Shown in pieces: positions 1 through 7,032 of a stretch of DNA of 7,953 nucleotides. How positions within the stretch are numbered: the first letter of the stretch is position 1; each line of letters starts with the position of its first letter. The notes beneath the pieces were generated by a model that saw only the letters and a program-made list of their open reading frames with translations, made no database searches and was not told the DNA's origin. Source of the stretch: JAXHLG01 sp046497225. Lineage in GTDB: Bacteria; Patescibacteriota; Minisyncoccia; Moranbacterales; DUUL01. A program made the position numbers and the translations under genes. The stretch covers positions 1 through 7,953 of the forward strand of contig JAWOGA010000026.1 of assembly GCA_046497225.1 (NCBI GenBank), in the 5' to 3' direction.

Positions 1-57
1 GAGAAAAAAAGAAGAGAAAAAATATTAAAACAAAAACTTCTCCAAAAGCAAAAATAA
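1..57 (+). CDS. Possible 3' tail of an upstream gene (partial)
   Basis: Reading from base 1 gives 18 codons ending in TAA at 55-57. The residues are nearly all Lys, Arg, Glu, Gln and Leu (EKKRREKILKQKLLQKQK), which would suit a charged, helical C-terminal tail. A second frame starting at base 2 also ends early (RKKEEKKY, stop TAA at 26-28). The sequence is so A-rich that either tail could be chance. No function can be assigned and the gene may not be real. The following bases, 58-115, are AT-rich with no feature I can support. Confidence 0.3.
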   Translation, partial: EKKRREKILKQKLLQKQK

Positions 58-115
58 TGCTAATATCTAAATACTTCAACTATGCCAAAATACATTTAAT
101 TATTATTTTAAAAAA

Positions 116-658
116 ATGGAAAAGAAAAAGAAGAAATGGTTGATTGTGGTAATCATACTTTTAATTGCGCTCGGGCTATTTTTTAGCAGGACATTGTTTC
201 GAAACAGCAATGTAAGCCAGGAGGCAGCTCCTATTGAACAAAACCCGCCCAAGGAAGCTGAATTGACACCGGAACAAGCTCTCAAAGAGCTGGAAACTGA
301 TGATTCGCTTGGCGAAAATGTTGAACTAAAAATAGCCAGTCCGGAAGAAGAGGTGTTTATGCCCCAACAAGCCAGGCTTTGGCGGGGAGAATTCTCTGGA
401 ATTGAATCCGATGATTCCTTCATGACCAAGTGCCACTGGAAATATTATTTAAAACAGGACAACGAAGAAGAGGAGTTATATAAAGAATTTGAAAAAGACA
501 GCAGGACCGCAAAAAGCAGGCCAATAACATGCGGGTTTACCAGCACTTTTATCGGAAAATCGGGAGAACTGAGAGCGGTGTTGGAAGTCAAGGTCAAAAA
601 CTCCAAAGGGGAAATCTCGGAAGAATACAAAGCCGAGAAACGATATATCGTAAAATAA
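116..658 (+). CDS. Small membrane-anchored extracytoplasmic protein, unknown function
   Basis: I do not recognise a family for this 180-residue protein. Residues 2-7 are mostly lysine and are followed by one hydrophobic segment at about 8-23, with no lipobox cysteine after it. This fits an N-terminal membrane anchor with the rest outside the cytoplasm. Residues 32-80 are acidic and Pro/Gln/Glu-rich, like a disordered linker. The C-terminal half (about 85-180) has alternating hydrophobic residues, WKYYL at 108-112 and a run of probable beta strands near 140-180. It also has two cysteines (106 and 139) that could form a disulfide; an Ig-like or PKD-like sandwich is a guess. The ATG at 116 has no Shine-Dalgarno sequence before it but is the natural start because the Lys-rich N terminus follows at once. 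It is the only chromosomal-type gene on the + strand here and converges on its neighbour. Confidence 0.75.
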   Translation: MEKKKKKWLIVVIILLIALGLFFSRTLFRNSNVSQEAAPIEQNPPKEAELTPEQALKELETDDSLGENVELKIASPEEEVFMPQQARLWRGEFSGIESDDSFMTKCHWKYYLKQDNEEEELYKEFEKDSRTAKSRPITCGFTSTFIGKSGELRAVLEVKVKNSKGEISEEYKAEKRYIVK

Positions 659-660
659 TC

Positions 661-1074
661 TTAAATGGTTTCCAAAAAGTCTTCAATGGAATCATAACGT
701 TCATCAAAAGCCAGATACAAAGATTCTGGTTTTTCTGGTTTTCCTATGAGGATTAATTTTTTCCCTAAACCATAAGCAATTCCCGCTTCCATGTGTACAG
801 AATTGCCGGCCGGCAATAGCATTATCACCTCCCTGGCGTTTTTGAGGCCGTCCAAGTCTTCCTCAAATAGTTTTTGGAAATATTTATCGTTGAAAAAATT
901 TTGAGTGCTTTCAAATGCTTTCATTTGCTCTTCAACCTCCCCTTCTGGATTTTCCGGATCCGCCGGTTTATCCAAAAAGTTATAGCAGGTTTTTCCTTTT
1001 TCACGTAACTTGCCAATTAAATATTCACACCGCTCTTTGTTTCTAAATTTTGAGATAATTGTATAATCTATCAT
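661..1074 (-). CDS. Nucleoside 2-deoxyribosyltransferase-fold protein
   Basis: The 137-residue protein matches the pattern of the nucleoside 2-deoxyribosyltransferase (PF05014-like) superfamily. It begins with a short beta strand (IDYTIISKF). A central acidic helical region follows, with LKNAREVIMLLPAG at about 77-90, then the family's hallmark HMEAGIAYGLGK at 94-105. Glu96 in the E-x-G position would be the catalytic nucleophile in true transferases. The end, FDERYDSIEDFL (123-134), also resembles the family. True enzymes swap bases on deoxyribonucleosides; others in the superfamily are glycosidases acting on nucleotides, or sensors. Substrate cannot be read from the sequence, so 'transferase' is a fold assignment. 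The length is near the usual 140-150. There is no Shine-Dalgarno sequence. A perfect TATAAT lies 10 bases upstream of the ATG, so the transcript could have a very short leader. Confidence 0.78.
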   Translation of the reverse strand: MIDYTIISKFRNKERCEYLIGKLREKGKTCYNFLDKPADPENPEGEVEEQMKAFESTQNFFNDKYFQKLFEEDLDGLKNAREVIMLLPAGNSVHMEAGIAYGLGKKLILIGKPEKPESLYLAFDERYDSIEDFLETI

Positions 1075-1084
1075 AAAATTTTTA

Positions 1085-1090
1085 ATTATA
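1085..1090 (-). promoter_or_regulatory. Candidate -10 box for the 661-1074 gene
   Basis: Read on the - strand this is TATAAT, ending 10 bases before the ATG at 1074. No convincing -35 hexamer sits 16-18 bases upstream. If used, transcription would start about 4 bases before the start codon, giving a nearly leaderless mRNA. In AT-rich DNA a chance match is quite possible. Confidence 0.35.
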
Positions 1091-1128
1091 ACCGCAAAAC
1101 TTCTCTAAAAAATACAAAAACTTTATTT

Positions 1129-1154
1129 ACTACCATATAACGTAATATGGTAGT
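1129..1154 (-). terminator. Hairpin after rsmI, probable terminator
   Basis: ACTACCATAT at 1129-1138 and its exact reverse complement ATATGGTAGT at 1145-1154 form a 10-bp stem around a 6-base loop (AACGTA). It lies 16 bases past the rsmI stop, where the - strand cluster should end, and before the next - strand gene. The T tract on the - strand is weak and delayed (AAATAAAG then TTTTTG). The + strand side (GTTTTATTATAATTTTTT) is actually more T-rich, so it may also act in that direction. The stem is AT-rich, so termination strength is uncertain. Confidence 0.5.
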
Positions 1155-1170
1155 GTTTTATTATAATTTT

Positions 1171-1857
1171 TTAATAAACTATCAAAACAAATTCTCCCTT
1201 AATTTTATCCTTATTTTCTTCAAAATATTTGATTATTTCTTCAGGGGCGCCTTTTTTAATTTGTTCGTGGATTTTAGTTAATTCTCTCCCCAGGATTATT
1301 TTCTTGGAAATTTCTTTTTCCTCGCTAATTTCTTGGAGCAGTTTTAAATTTTTAATTACTCTGTAGGGGGAATCGTAATAAATAACCGGAAGATTTAATT
1401 CAATTAACTCGCGAAAAAATTTGTTTCGCCCTTTTTTATTGGGCGGAAAGCCAAGAAAAATAAACTTATTCATATTTATTCCGGCCACGGAAGCCAAGGC
1501 GGTTAAAGCGCAAGTTCCGGGTATCGGAATAAATTCTACTTTTTCCCCTAATTTTTCTTTAATTCTTGCAATCAACTCATTTCCTGGATCTGAGATTCCG
1601 GGGGTTCCCGCTTCGGTAACCAAGGCCGCTTTTTGACTATTGTCAATTTTTTCAATGATTTTTTTAATTTGACCTGGCGCACTTTGTTGATGATAAACAA
1701 CCAAAGGTTTTTTTATCTCATATTTATCTAACATAATCTTGGTTTTTCTCGTGTCTTCACATAAAACAAAATCAACCTCACTTAGCACTTGAATTGCTCT
1801 ATAAGTTACATCTCCCAAATTCCCAATAGGCGTTGCCACGATAAATAAACTTGTCAT
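1171..1857 (-). CDS. rsmI: 16S rRNA (cytidine(1402)-2'-O)-methyltransferase RsmI
   Basis: RsmI uses S-adenosylmethionine to methylate the ribose 2'-OH of C1402 in 16S rRNA, in the decoding centre of the 30S subunit. Family motifs are clear: FIVATPIGNLGDVTYRA (5-21), CEDTRKT (33-39), VTEAGTPGISDPG (80-92), the PIPGTCALTALASVAG stretch (111-126) and FLGFPPNKKGR just after. These define the tetrapyrrole-methylase fold (PF00590) in its RsmI form. The usual PGP of the middle motif reads PGT here. At 228 residues it is about 55 shorter than the E. coli enzyme (286), ending at the catalytic domain (GEFVLIVY) and lacking the C-terminal helical extension. It is the last gene of the - strand cluster, 40 bases after the DUF4012 gene. 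No Shine-Dalgarno sequence precedes the ATG at 1857, but the N-terminal motif begins immediately, fixing the start. Confidence 0.95.
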   Translation of the reverse strand: MTSLFIVATPIGNLGDVTYRAIQVLSEVDFVLCEDTRKTKIMLDKYEIKKPLVVYHQQSAPGQIKKIIEKIDNSQKAALVTEAGTPGISDPGNELIARIKEKLGEKVEFIPIPGTCALTALASVAGINMNKFIFLGFPPNKKGRNKFFRELIELNLPVIYYDSPYRVIKNLKLLQEISEEKEISKKIILGRELTKIHEQIKKGAPEEIIKYFEENKDKIKGEFVLIVY

Positions 1858-1897
1858 ACAATAAATAAATTTTAAAATCTATCAAAATACATTAGAA

Positions 1898-3334
1898 CTA
1901 ATTTTCTTCCTTGAGAGTAAAATCTGAATCAATGTCGACTTCATAAGTTCTGCCTGTCAAATCTTTATTGATAACATTTATTTCTCCTGGAAGACTGGAG
2001 ATGCCGGATTGCTTTTGAATTTTTAAATCATATCCATTCTCAATAACATCCTTGGGTAAATCATATTCAAAAGTAACTGTTTTCTCGGAATCTATAGGAA
2101 CATTAACGATGGCTCCAAAATATTTTCTATTAAATTCCTCGCCAAATCTCATCACACCCGCCTCCTCAGTATTGGTCAACCAACTTTCTTTGGGAACATA
2201 AACCCTCAGATAACTTCTATAGTCACTAGTCATCCAATCTCTAGCTTTAGCCGTATTTTTATAGTGAATATTCAAGGTAGCCTTGGGCTTCTCTCTTTCT
2301 AAATCCACTGTATAATCAAATGACCTTTCCATATGTAAATCTGTTTTAAGCGCCCCGAGGTTGGCGTCCACCATCATTAAATAATCTCCGCTAAAATCTT
2401 CATCCATTTTGCCGCACCATCCCAATTTATTTATTTTTTCCTGAACAGAAGGATTTTTAAAATAGACCATAATGTCTTTTTGATCCAAGTGTCTCTCAAT
2501 GGACAATAACAAATCCTTTTTTTCCCTCCAAGTTAAATTTTGCGTTCTTTTTAAAATCTCTTGAGCCAATTCCTTCATAACGTATTTCCTCTTTCCTTTT
2601 TCTATGTCCTGTTCTTTATAGCCTTTTTCAACTTGGTATTCAAGTTTCATAATGGCATTTTCACTATTGTATTCACCAGGGTATCCTTCAAGTTCAACCG
2701 GCCCGACAGATTCTAGAAAAGACAATAACACCTCTGTGGAAATAGCCGCCACTCCATCAAATTCTTCCTTTCCTCCTTGCAAATGATACAACTCTTGCGC
2801 CTTAGCTGCATTAGCCGGGAAGTCCGGATACCAATTACTATCTCTCATCTCCCAATTACCAATGCTTAACATCTCGCCCATTGGATAAGGCGGTTCTATG
2901 CCGGTAGAAATCTTGCTATCAAAAACATTAGTATCATGAACTTGAACATCCACCACCCTCTCTCCCTTGGTCTTTAAAATACCAAAAGCTCCGATAAAAC
3001 CACCCCCTGGTCTCAATTCCATATTGTTCTGAAAGAGCACTAGAAAGGTTTTTTCTTGTTCATCCTCGGTTATCTCCGGAACCACATCAAAAATCGTTTG
3101 AATCTCACTCTTTTGCTTTTCAGCAATTGGCAAAATTCCAACAATAGGACTAGCCGTATCTAGAAGTCCAAACCAGCCTTGATTTTTAACATGCAGAAAA
3201 ACAGTCCACCCGGTTAAAAAAACCAGTGCCAGAGACCAAAAAACAATCCAAAACTTCCAACTCCTTTTTTTGGGACGTTGTTCAAAACTCTGCTCTTTTT
3301 TTTCATATTTATCAGGAAAACCTAAATTTCTCAT
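1898..3334 (-). CDS. DUF4012 family membrane-anchored surface protein
   Basis: This 478-residue protein has a basic N-terminal tail (1-27), one transmembrane segment at about 27-47, and a large extracytoplasmic part. The DUF4012 signature is well kept: FLVLFQNNMELRPGGGFIGA (97-116), RDSNWYPDFPANA (164-176), EFDGVAAISTEVLLSFLESV (191-210) and GPVELEG (211-217). The last 130 residues or so look beta-rich (ATLNIHYKN, SYLRVYVPK, KTVTFEYDLP) and probably form a separate sandwich domain. The biochemical role of DUF4012 is not established to my knowledge. Its conserved Glu/Arg/Asp pattern and its surface location suggest a role in envelope polymer assembly; I infer a loose resemblance to LytR-CpsA-Psr transferases. 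The gene starts 8 bases after the stop of the ligase-like gene, so the two are probably translated from one mRNA. The family call is firm; the function is open. Confidence 0.88.
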   Translation of the reverse strand: MRNLGFPDKYEKKEQSFEQRPKKRSWKFWIVFWSLALVFLTGWTVFLHVKNQGWFGLLDTASPIVGILPIAEKQKSEIQTIFDVVPEITEDEQEKTFLVLFQNNMELRPGGGFIGAFGILKTKGERVVDVQVHDTNVFDSKISTGIEPPYPMGEMLSIGNWEMRDSNWYPDFPANAAKAQELYHLQGGKEEFDGVAAISTEVLLSFLESVGPVELEGYPGEYNSENAIMKLEYQVEKGYKEQDIEKGKRKYVMKELAQEILKRTQNLTWREKKDLLLSIERHLDQKDIMVYFKNPSVQEKINKLGWCGKMDEDFSGDYLMMVDANLGALKTDLHMERSFDYTVDLEREKPKATLNIHYKNTAKARDWMTSDYRSYLRVYVPKESWLTNTEEAGVMRFGEEFNRKYFGAIVNVPIDSEKTVTFEYDLPKDVIENGYDLKIQKQSGISSLPGEINVINKDLTGRTYEVDIDSDFTLKEEN

Positions 3335-3342
3335 AAAATAAC

Positions 3343-4851
3343 TTATTTATAAACAACTTTTTTAGGCCTTGAGTTAAACTTTGTCTTACCTAAATTAAGA
3401 ATAACACCATACATTAACCAAAAAATTATGGCCGCCGGACCGAAAATGATAACATTACCGGATAACCCCTCTAATAAAAGTACTGCAAATATGGAAACAA
3501 CCGTAATAAACCAAATTCTTTCTCCATTTTTAGTACTTTCATATTTACGGTAAATTTCGATAAAATACTGCCATAACATACTAAGAAAAATTATTATTCC
3601 CAAAATTCCATAAGTTGACCACATCAATAAATAAGAACTTCTAACAAATCTGTCCGCTAAAACACTAGCCCCTTCACTCTCCACTCCCAGCCCAAAAATC
3701 CACTTATTTCCAATTTGACTAAAACCCTCAAACCAACTACTGGCGTTAATAACAGAAACAATTCCAACAGAAGAAGTTAAACTGGGAATTATGATAATTG
3801 CAATAATTAAATACATGGTAGCCAAGCTAATTAACTGCCTTCTTTTGATTAAAATTCCCATAACCAGAAAACCTATTCCTAAATAAATCAAACTACCGTA
3901 AGAAAAAGTTAGAAAGAGAGCTAAAAATTGTATAAATGCCAACCCAATCCAAGTCATCCTTTTTCGGAAAAGTTTCCCCTTTTTTATTCTATAAGGTACT
4001 TGCTTGATTTTTTCAAGAACCGAGATAAGCGCTCTTTCTTTAAGTTTCCTCTTCTTTCTTCCAAACAGCTTTTTTTCTCTTTCTTTATCAACAAGAAAAA
4101 AACCAACAGTAGACAAAATTCCCGCGCACAAAAAGGGTGCTAAGGGATTAACTCCGGTACGCTCCTGTAGTTCAATTCCCAAAAAACCATTCACTCTTTC
4201 ATTTACTTGATTAAAGATAGGATGATGAGTTTTGCCACTAGAGACTCCCATTCCGATAGAGGTCTCCCAATCGGTAAAAAAAACAGCAATTCCGAAAACA
4301 GAGTGAGCAACCGCTACCAAAACAATAACGAAAAAAAATCTCTTAATTCTTTTCTGGGTTTGAAAAAAATATTGAAATCCAATTAATAATGCCCAAATCA
4401 TCAAAAGATTTAATGCAATTTGCCAAACCTCCTTGGAGATAGTTAAATTTAAAAATCTTCCTATGATTCCTCCCGCTAGAGCTATCAAGAAAATCAAGAA
4501 AAAATAAAAGGTTAGCTTATTTCTCAGTACTTTTTTATCTTTTATGGCAAGTTGAACCATACCGAACAAGGCTAAAACAGAAAGAAGTAAATCAAAAAGA
4601 GTTAAACCGGTTTTATTTAAACCAACTGAAGGAAAAAGCAATGTAATACCCAAAAGGAAAAGCCATCCCCTGGAAAAGCTTTTATGAAAAATCAGGCCAG
4701 ACAAAACCAGAGCAAAAACCACCAAAGCAGCCAAAATATCCAGGGTTAAAATAAGCGCCAAAAGAGAGGCAACAATGCCGGCAAGTCCCGGAAGAATCAT
4801 GCTCAAATCCACCCTCTCAAACCCCCTTCCCAAGTAAAATATGGGTTTCAT
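3343..4851 (-). CDS. O-antigen ligase/polymerase-like polytopic membrane protein
   Basis: The 502-residue protein has roughly a dozen hydrophobic segments over nearly its whole length. It has a loop at about 195-225 likely to face outward and a strongly basic, likely cytoplasmic loop at about 250-300 (GRKKRKLKER, RIKKGKLFRKR). The C-terminal part at 383-427 (KWIFGLGVES, then SSYLLMWSTYGILGIIIF) follows the pattern of Wzy/WaaL-type proteins (PF04932), in which a large periplasmic loop leads into a helix with a Gly-Leu-Ile-Gly-type core. The His-Asn pair often seen before that helix is Arg-Ser here. Such proteins join lipid-linked glycans to an acceptor or polymerise repeat units; which one cannot be told. 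It is the first gene of the cluster, with DUF4012 directly downstream. The ATG at 4851 is preceded immediately by an in-frame TAG, which fixes the start. A GGAGGT lies 20 bases upstream, too far for normal use. Confidence 0.82.
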   Translation of the reverse strand: MKPIFYLGRGFERVDLSMILPGLAGIVASLLALILTLDILAALVVFALVLSGLIFHKSFSRGWLFLLGITLLFPSVGLNKTGLTLFDLLLSVLALFGMVQLAIKDKKVLRNKLTFYFFLIFLIALAGGIIGRFLNLTISKEVWQIALNLLMIWALLIGFQYFFQTQKRIKRFFFVIVLVAVAHSVFGIAVFFTDWETSIGMGVSSGKTHHPIFNQVNERVNGFLGIELQERTGVNPLAPFLCAGILSTVGFFLVDKEREKKLFGRKKRKLKERALISVLEKIKQVPYRIKKGKLFRKRMTWIGLAFIQFLALFLTFSYGSLIYLGIGFLVMGILIKRRQLISLATMYLIIAIIIIPSLTSSVGIVSVINASSWFEGFSQIGNKWIFGLGVESEGASVLADRFVRSSYLLMWSTYGILGIIIFLSMLWQYFIEIYRKYESTKNGERIWFITVVSIFAVLLLEGLSGNVIIFGPAAIIFWLMYGVILNLGKTKFNSRPKKVVYK

Positions 4852-4871
4852 CTAAAAAATTAATGACAAAA

Positions 4872-4877
4872 ACCTCC
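4872..4877 (-). promoter_or_regulatory. Shine-Dalgarno-like GGAGGT in the ligase gene leader
   Basis: This is the only clear Shine-Dalgarno match ahead of any gene in the window. It is about 20 bases from the ATG at 4851. It lies just before a five-codon frame TTG-TCA-TTA-ATT-TTT that ends with TAG directly abutting the ATG (TAGATG at 4854-4849). It may serve that mini-frame and couple it to the main gene, but spacing to the TTG is only 3 bases. Confidence 0.35.
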
Positions 4878-4916
4878 AATCCCAAAAGAAACTCTGTCCC
4901 ATCAAATTAGCTCATA

Positions 4917-4945
4917 ATCATAACACAAAAATCAAAAAAAGGCAA
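4917..4945 (-). promoter_or_regulatory. Sigma-70-type promoter of the ligase-DUF4012-rsmI cluster
   Basis: On the - strand, TTGCCT (-35, 4945-4940) and TATGAT (-10, 4922-4917) are separated by exactly 17 bases. They match the consensus at 4 of 6 and 5 of 6 positions. Transcription would begin near 4910, giving a leader of about 60 bases before the ATG at 4851. This is the best promoter match in the 230-base gap between aspS and the ligase-like gene. The rest of the gap (4946-5081) is very AT-rich; I see no convincing terminator for aspS and no further gene in it. Confidence 0.6.
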
Positions 4946-5081
4946 TAGTATCGGAAAATAAGTGCTCTAAAATTGCAAGTTGTAAGCGTTTTAAATTAAT
5001 ATTTTTATTTCTTTTGCAATATCATTTTATTTTTTATTTTCCAAAATCAATTTTTATTCACATTATTCTTTAGGTCTAATG

Positions 5082-6848
5082 TTATTTTTCCACTTTAATT
5101 CCAAGTTCTTCCAACTGTTTTTTATTTATTTCACTGGGAGCATTCATAGTTAAATCGCGTCCATCTCCGGTTTTAGGGAAAGCAATAACATCTCTAATAC
5201 TTGACTTTCCAAGCAAAATCATCAAAAGCCTGTCTATCCCCGGAGCAATTCCCCCATGCGGAGGCACTCCATATTCAAAAGCTTTCAAGAAATGATTAAA
5301 TTGCTTTTTTTTATTTTCATCAAAACCTATGATGTCAAACACTTTTTCTTGAATTTTTCTGTTATGAATACGAATACTTCCGCCAGCCACTTCGCACCCA
5401 TTAGCCACAAAATCATATTGTTGGCATCTGGCTTTCTCCGGCTCGGTATCAAGCAGTTTTTCGTCCCCTGCAATGGGGGCGGTAAACATATGATGAGAAG
5501 GCGCTAATTGTCCATGCTCCATGACAAACAAAGGAAAATCAATCACGAAAACTAAAGCCAATTTGTTTTCATCAATTAAATTAAGTCTTTTGGCTAATTC
5601 GGTTCTTAATTCGCCCAAGGCCTCACAAACAACTTCCTTGTTATCAGCTCCAAAGAAAATAATATCTCCGGCCTCCGCTTCCATTTTTTCAACAATCTCA
5701 GCCGCTAAGTCTTCTCCCAAAAATTTTACAATTGGAGATTGCAATTCTCCGTTTTCTTTAACAACAATATAAGCCAATCCTTTGGCTCCGTAATATTTAA
5801 CGAATTCAGTCATGTGATCAATATCTCCCCGACTAAACTTAGCTCCTCCCTTGGCGCAAATAGCCCTCACTACTCCCTCGTTTTTTTCTGCTGCGTCAGA
5901 AAAAACTTTAAACCCGCAACCTTTCACATCATCGGTCAAATCTTGAATCTCCAAACCGAATCTCAAATCCGGTCTATCCGTGCCGTATTTCAACATAGCC
6001 TCATCATAACTTAGTCTTTTCCAGGGTTTAAACATAATCTCTTTTTCTGGAAAAACAGCTTCAATTACATCTGTAAACATCTCCTCCGTTAATTCAAGTA
6101 TGTCTTCCCTCTCCACAAAGGACTGCTCAATATCTAGCTGCGTAAACTCCGCCTGCCTATCCCCGCGAGTATCCTCGTCACGAAAACACTTAGCCAACTG
6201 AAAATACTTATCCACTCCGGCAATCATCAAAAACTGTTTGTATTGCTGGGGAGATTGAACAAGCGCATAAAATTCCCCCGGATGAAGCCTGGAAGGAACC
6301 AAAAAATCCCTTGCTCCTTCAGGAGTACTCTTCCCTAAGTAAGGAGTTTCTATTTCCAAAAATCCCTTACCGGAAAGATAGTCTTTGAGAAGCTTTACGA
6401 AATAATGCCTTTTTTTCAAAATTTCTAAATTTTCTTTTCTTCTTAAATCCACATACCTGTATTCCATTCTCTTTTCTTCTCTGACATCTATATTTTTCTC
6501 CTCCTCTAACTCAAAAGGCGGGGTTTTGGATTTGCTAAAAATTTCCAATCTTTGAACTTCTATTTCTATTTTGCCGGTCTTCATTTTTTCATTAACCATA
6601 TCACTAGGTCTCTCAACAACAACTCCTTCGACTTGAATAACCCACTCATTTCTCAATTCGTCCGCTTTTTTCCAGGCCTTCTTGTTCTTATCCGGATCAA
6701 ATTTAATTTGCGTCAACCCATATCTATCTCTAAGATCAATAAAAATAACTCCTCCATGATCCCGACGTCTGTGCACCCAACCAGACAAAGTAACTTTTTT
6801 TTCTTTGTTTTTTTCATTTAGTTCTCCGCAAGTATGTGTTCTAAGCAT
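5082..6848 (-). CDS. aspS: Aspartyl-tRNA synthetase (bacterial type, probably non-discriminating)
   Basis: AspRS charges tRNA-Asp with aspartate using ATP in the cytoplasm. The 588 residues are complete and of usual bacterial length. An N-terminal OB-fold anticodon-binding domain (about 1-105, with SGWVHRRRDHGGVIFIDLRD at 22-41) is followed by the class II core. Motif 1 is around 147-180 (GFLEIETPYLGKSTPEGARD) and motif 2 at 222-239 (FRDEDTRGDRQAEFTQLD). A bacterial-specific GAD insertion lies at roughly 290-410, and motif 3 is GGIAPGIDRLLMILLG (532-547) with Arg540 for ATP. His31 in the RRDHGG motif is the residue found in non-discriminating AspRS, which also makes Asp-tRNA-Asn for amidation by GatCAB; discriminating enzymes usually have Leu there. 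Position 82, often Gly in the former class, is Ser. The start at 6848 fits the family's MLRTHTCGEL opening. There is no Shine-Dalgarno sequence. Confidence 0.98.
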   Translation of the reverse strand: MLRTHTCGELNEKNKEKKVTLSGWVHRRRDHGGVIFIDLRDRYGLTQIKFDPDKNKKAWKKADELRNEWVIQVEGVVVERPSDMVNEKMKTGKIEIEVQRLEIFSKSKTPPFELEEEKNIDVREEKRMEYRYVDLRRKENLEILKKRHYFVKLLKDYLSGKGFLEIETPYLGKSTPEGARDFLVPSRLHPGEFYALVQSPQQYKQFLMIAGVDKYFQLAKCFRDEDTRGDRQAEFTQLDIEQSFVEREDILELTEEMFTDVIEAVFPEKEIMFKPWKRLSYDEAMLKYGTDRPDLRFGLEIQDLTDDVKGCGFKVFSDAAEKNEGVVRAICAKGGAKFSRGDIDHMTEFVKYYGAKGLAYIVVKENGELQSPIVKFLGEDLAAEIVEKMEAEAGDIIFFGADNKEVVCEALGELRTELAKRLNLIDENKLALVFVIDFPLFVMEHGQLAPSHHMFTAPIAGDEKLLDTEPEKARCQQYDFVANGCEVAGGSIRIHNRKIQEKVFDIIGFDENKKKQFNHFLKAFEYGVPPHGGIAPGIDRLLMILLGKSSIRDVIAFPKTGDGRDLTMNAPSEINKKQLEELGIKVEK

Positions 6849-6877
6849 TTGAAATTTTTACAATATTAAAATTTATA

Positions 6878-6907
6878 ATAATAGCAGCATAGTCTAATCA
6901 TAAACAA
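6878..6907 (-). promoter_or_regulatory. Candidate aspS promoter
   Basis: On the - strand TTGTTT (6907-6902) and TATTAT (6883-6878) are 18 bases apart. The predicted start near 6871 would leave a leader of about 23 bases before the aspS ATG. The -35 match is only 3 of 6, so confidence is modest. It lies immediately downstream of a - strand terminator, which makes an independent promoter for aspS likely. Confidence 0.42.
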
Positions 6908-6929
6908 AAACTTACAAAAAATCAAGAAA

Positions 6930-6951
6930 AAGACCGGTTTAGACCGGTCTT
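6930..6951 (-). terminator. Rho-independent terminator, - strand, upstream of aspS
   Basis: AAGACCGGT (6930-6938) pairs perfectly with ACCGGTCTT (6943-6951) in a 9-bp stem with a 4-base loop. Read on the - strand the stem runs straight into TTTTCTTGATTTTTTG, a good U-rich tail. Read on the + strand it is followed by GATATTAGAG, so it is directional. It should end a leftward transcript coming from the right. No - strand gene is visible between it and the window's right edge; the transposase lies there instead on the + strand. Confidence 0.72.
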
Positions 6952-7032
6952 GATATTAGAGTAAGCTTGGTAAATTTTGAGTTAATTGTAAATATGTGGT
7001 GCTAAAAATTTAATCTTATGTGATAATACAGC

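Noticed and set aside
3928..4210. + strand open frames opposite the ligase-like gene
   Set aside because: They are rich in Phe/Ser/Leu/Lys, as expected for the complement of a membrane-protein gene, and they overlap its basic loop.
4972..5019. ATTGCAA and TTGCAAT as a possible stem in the aspS-ligase gap
   Set aside because: The arms are 7 AT-rich bases around a loop of more than 30 bases with no U tail. This is expected by chance in such sequence.
5057..5083. ACATT/AATGT inverted repeat just after aspS as a terminator
   Set aside because: The stem is only 5 AT-rich pairs with a long loop, and no T run follows it closely.
6931..6948. AGACCGGT occurring twice in tandem as an operator or attachment site
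   Set aside because: The half-site is itself palindromic (ACCGGT), so the direct repeat follows from the hairpin arms. The U tail explains it better as a terminator.
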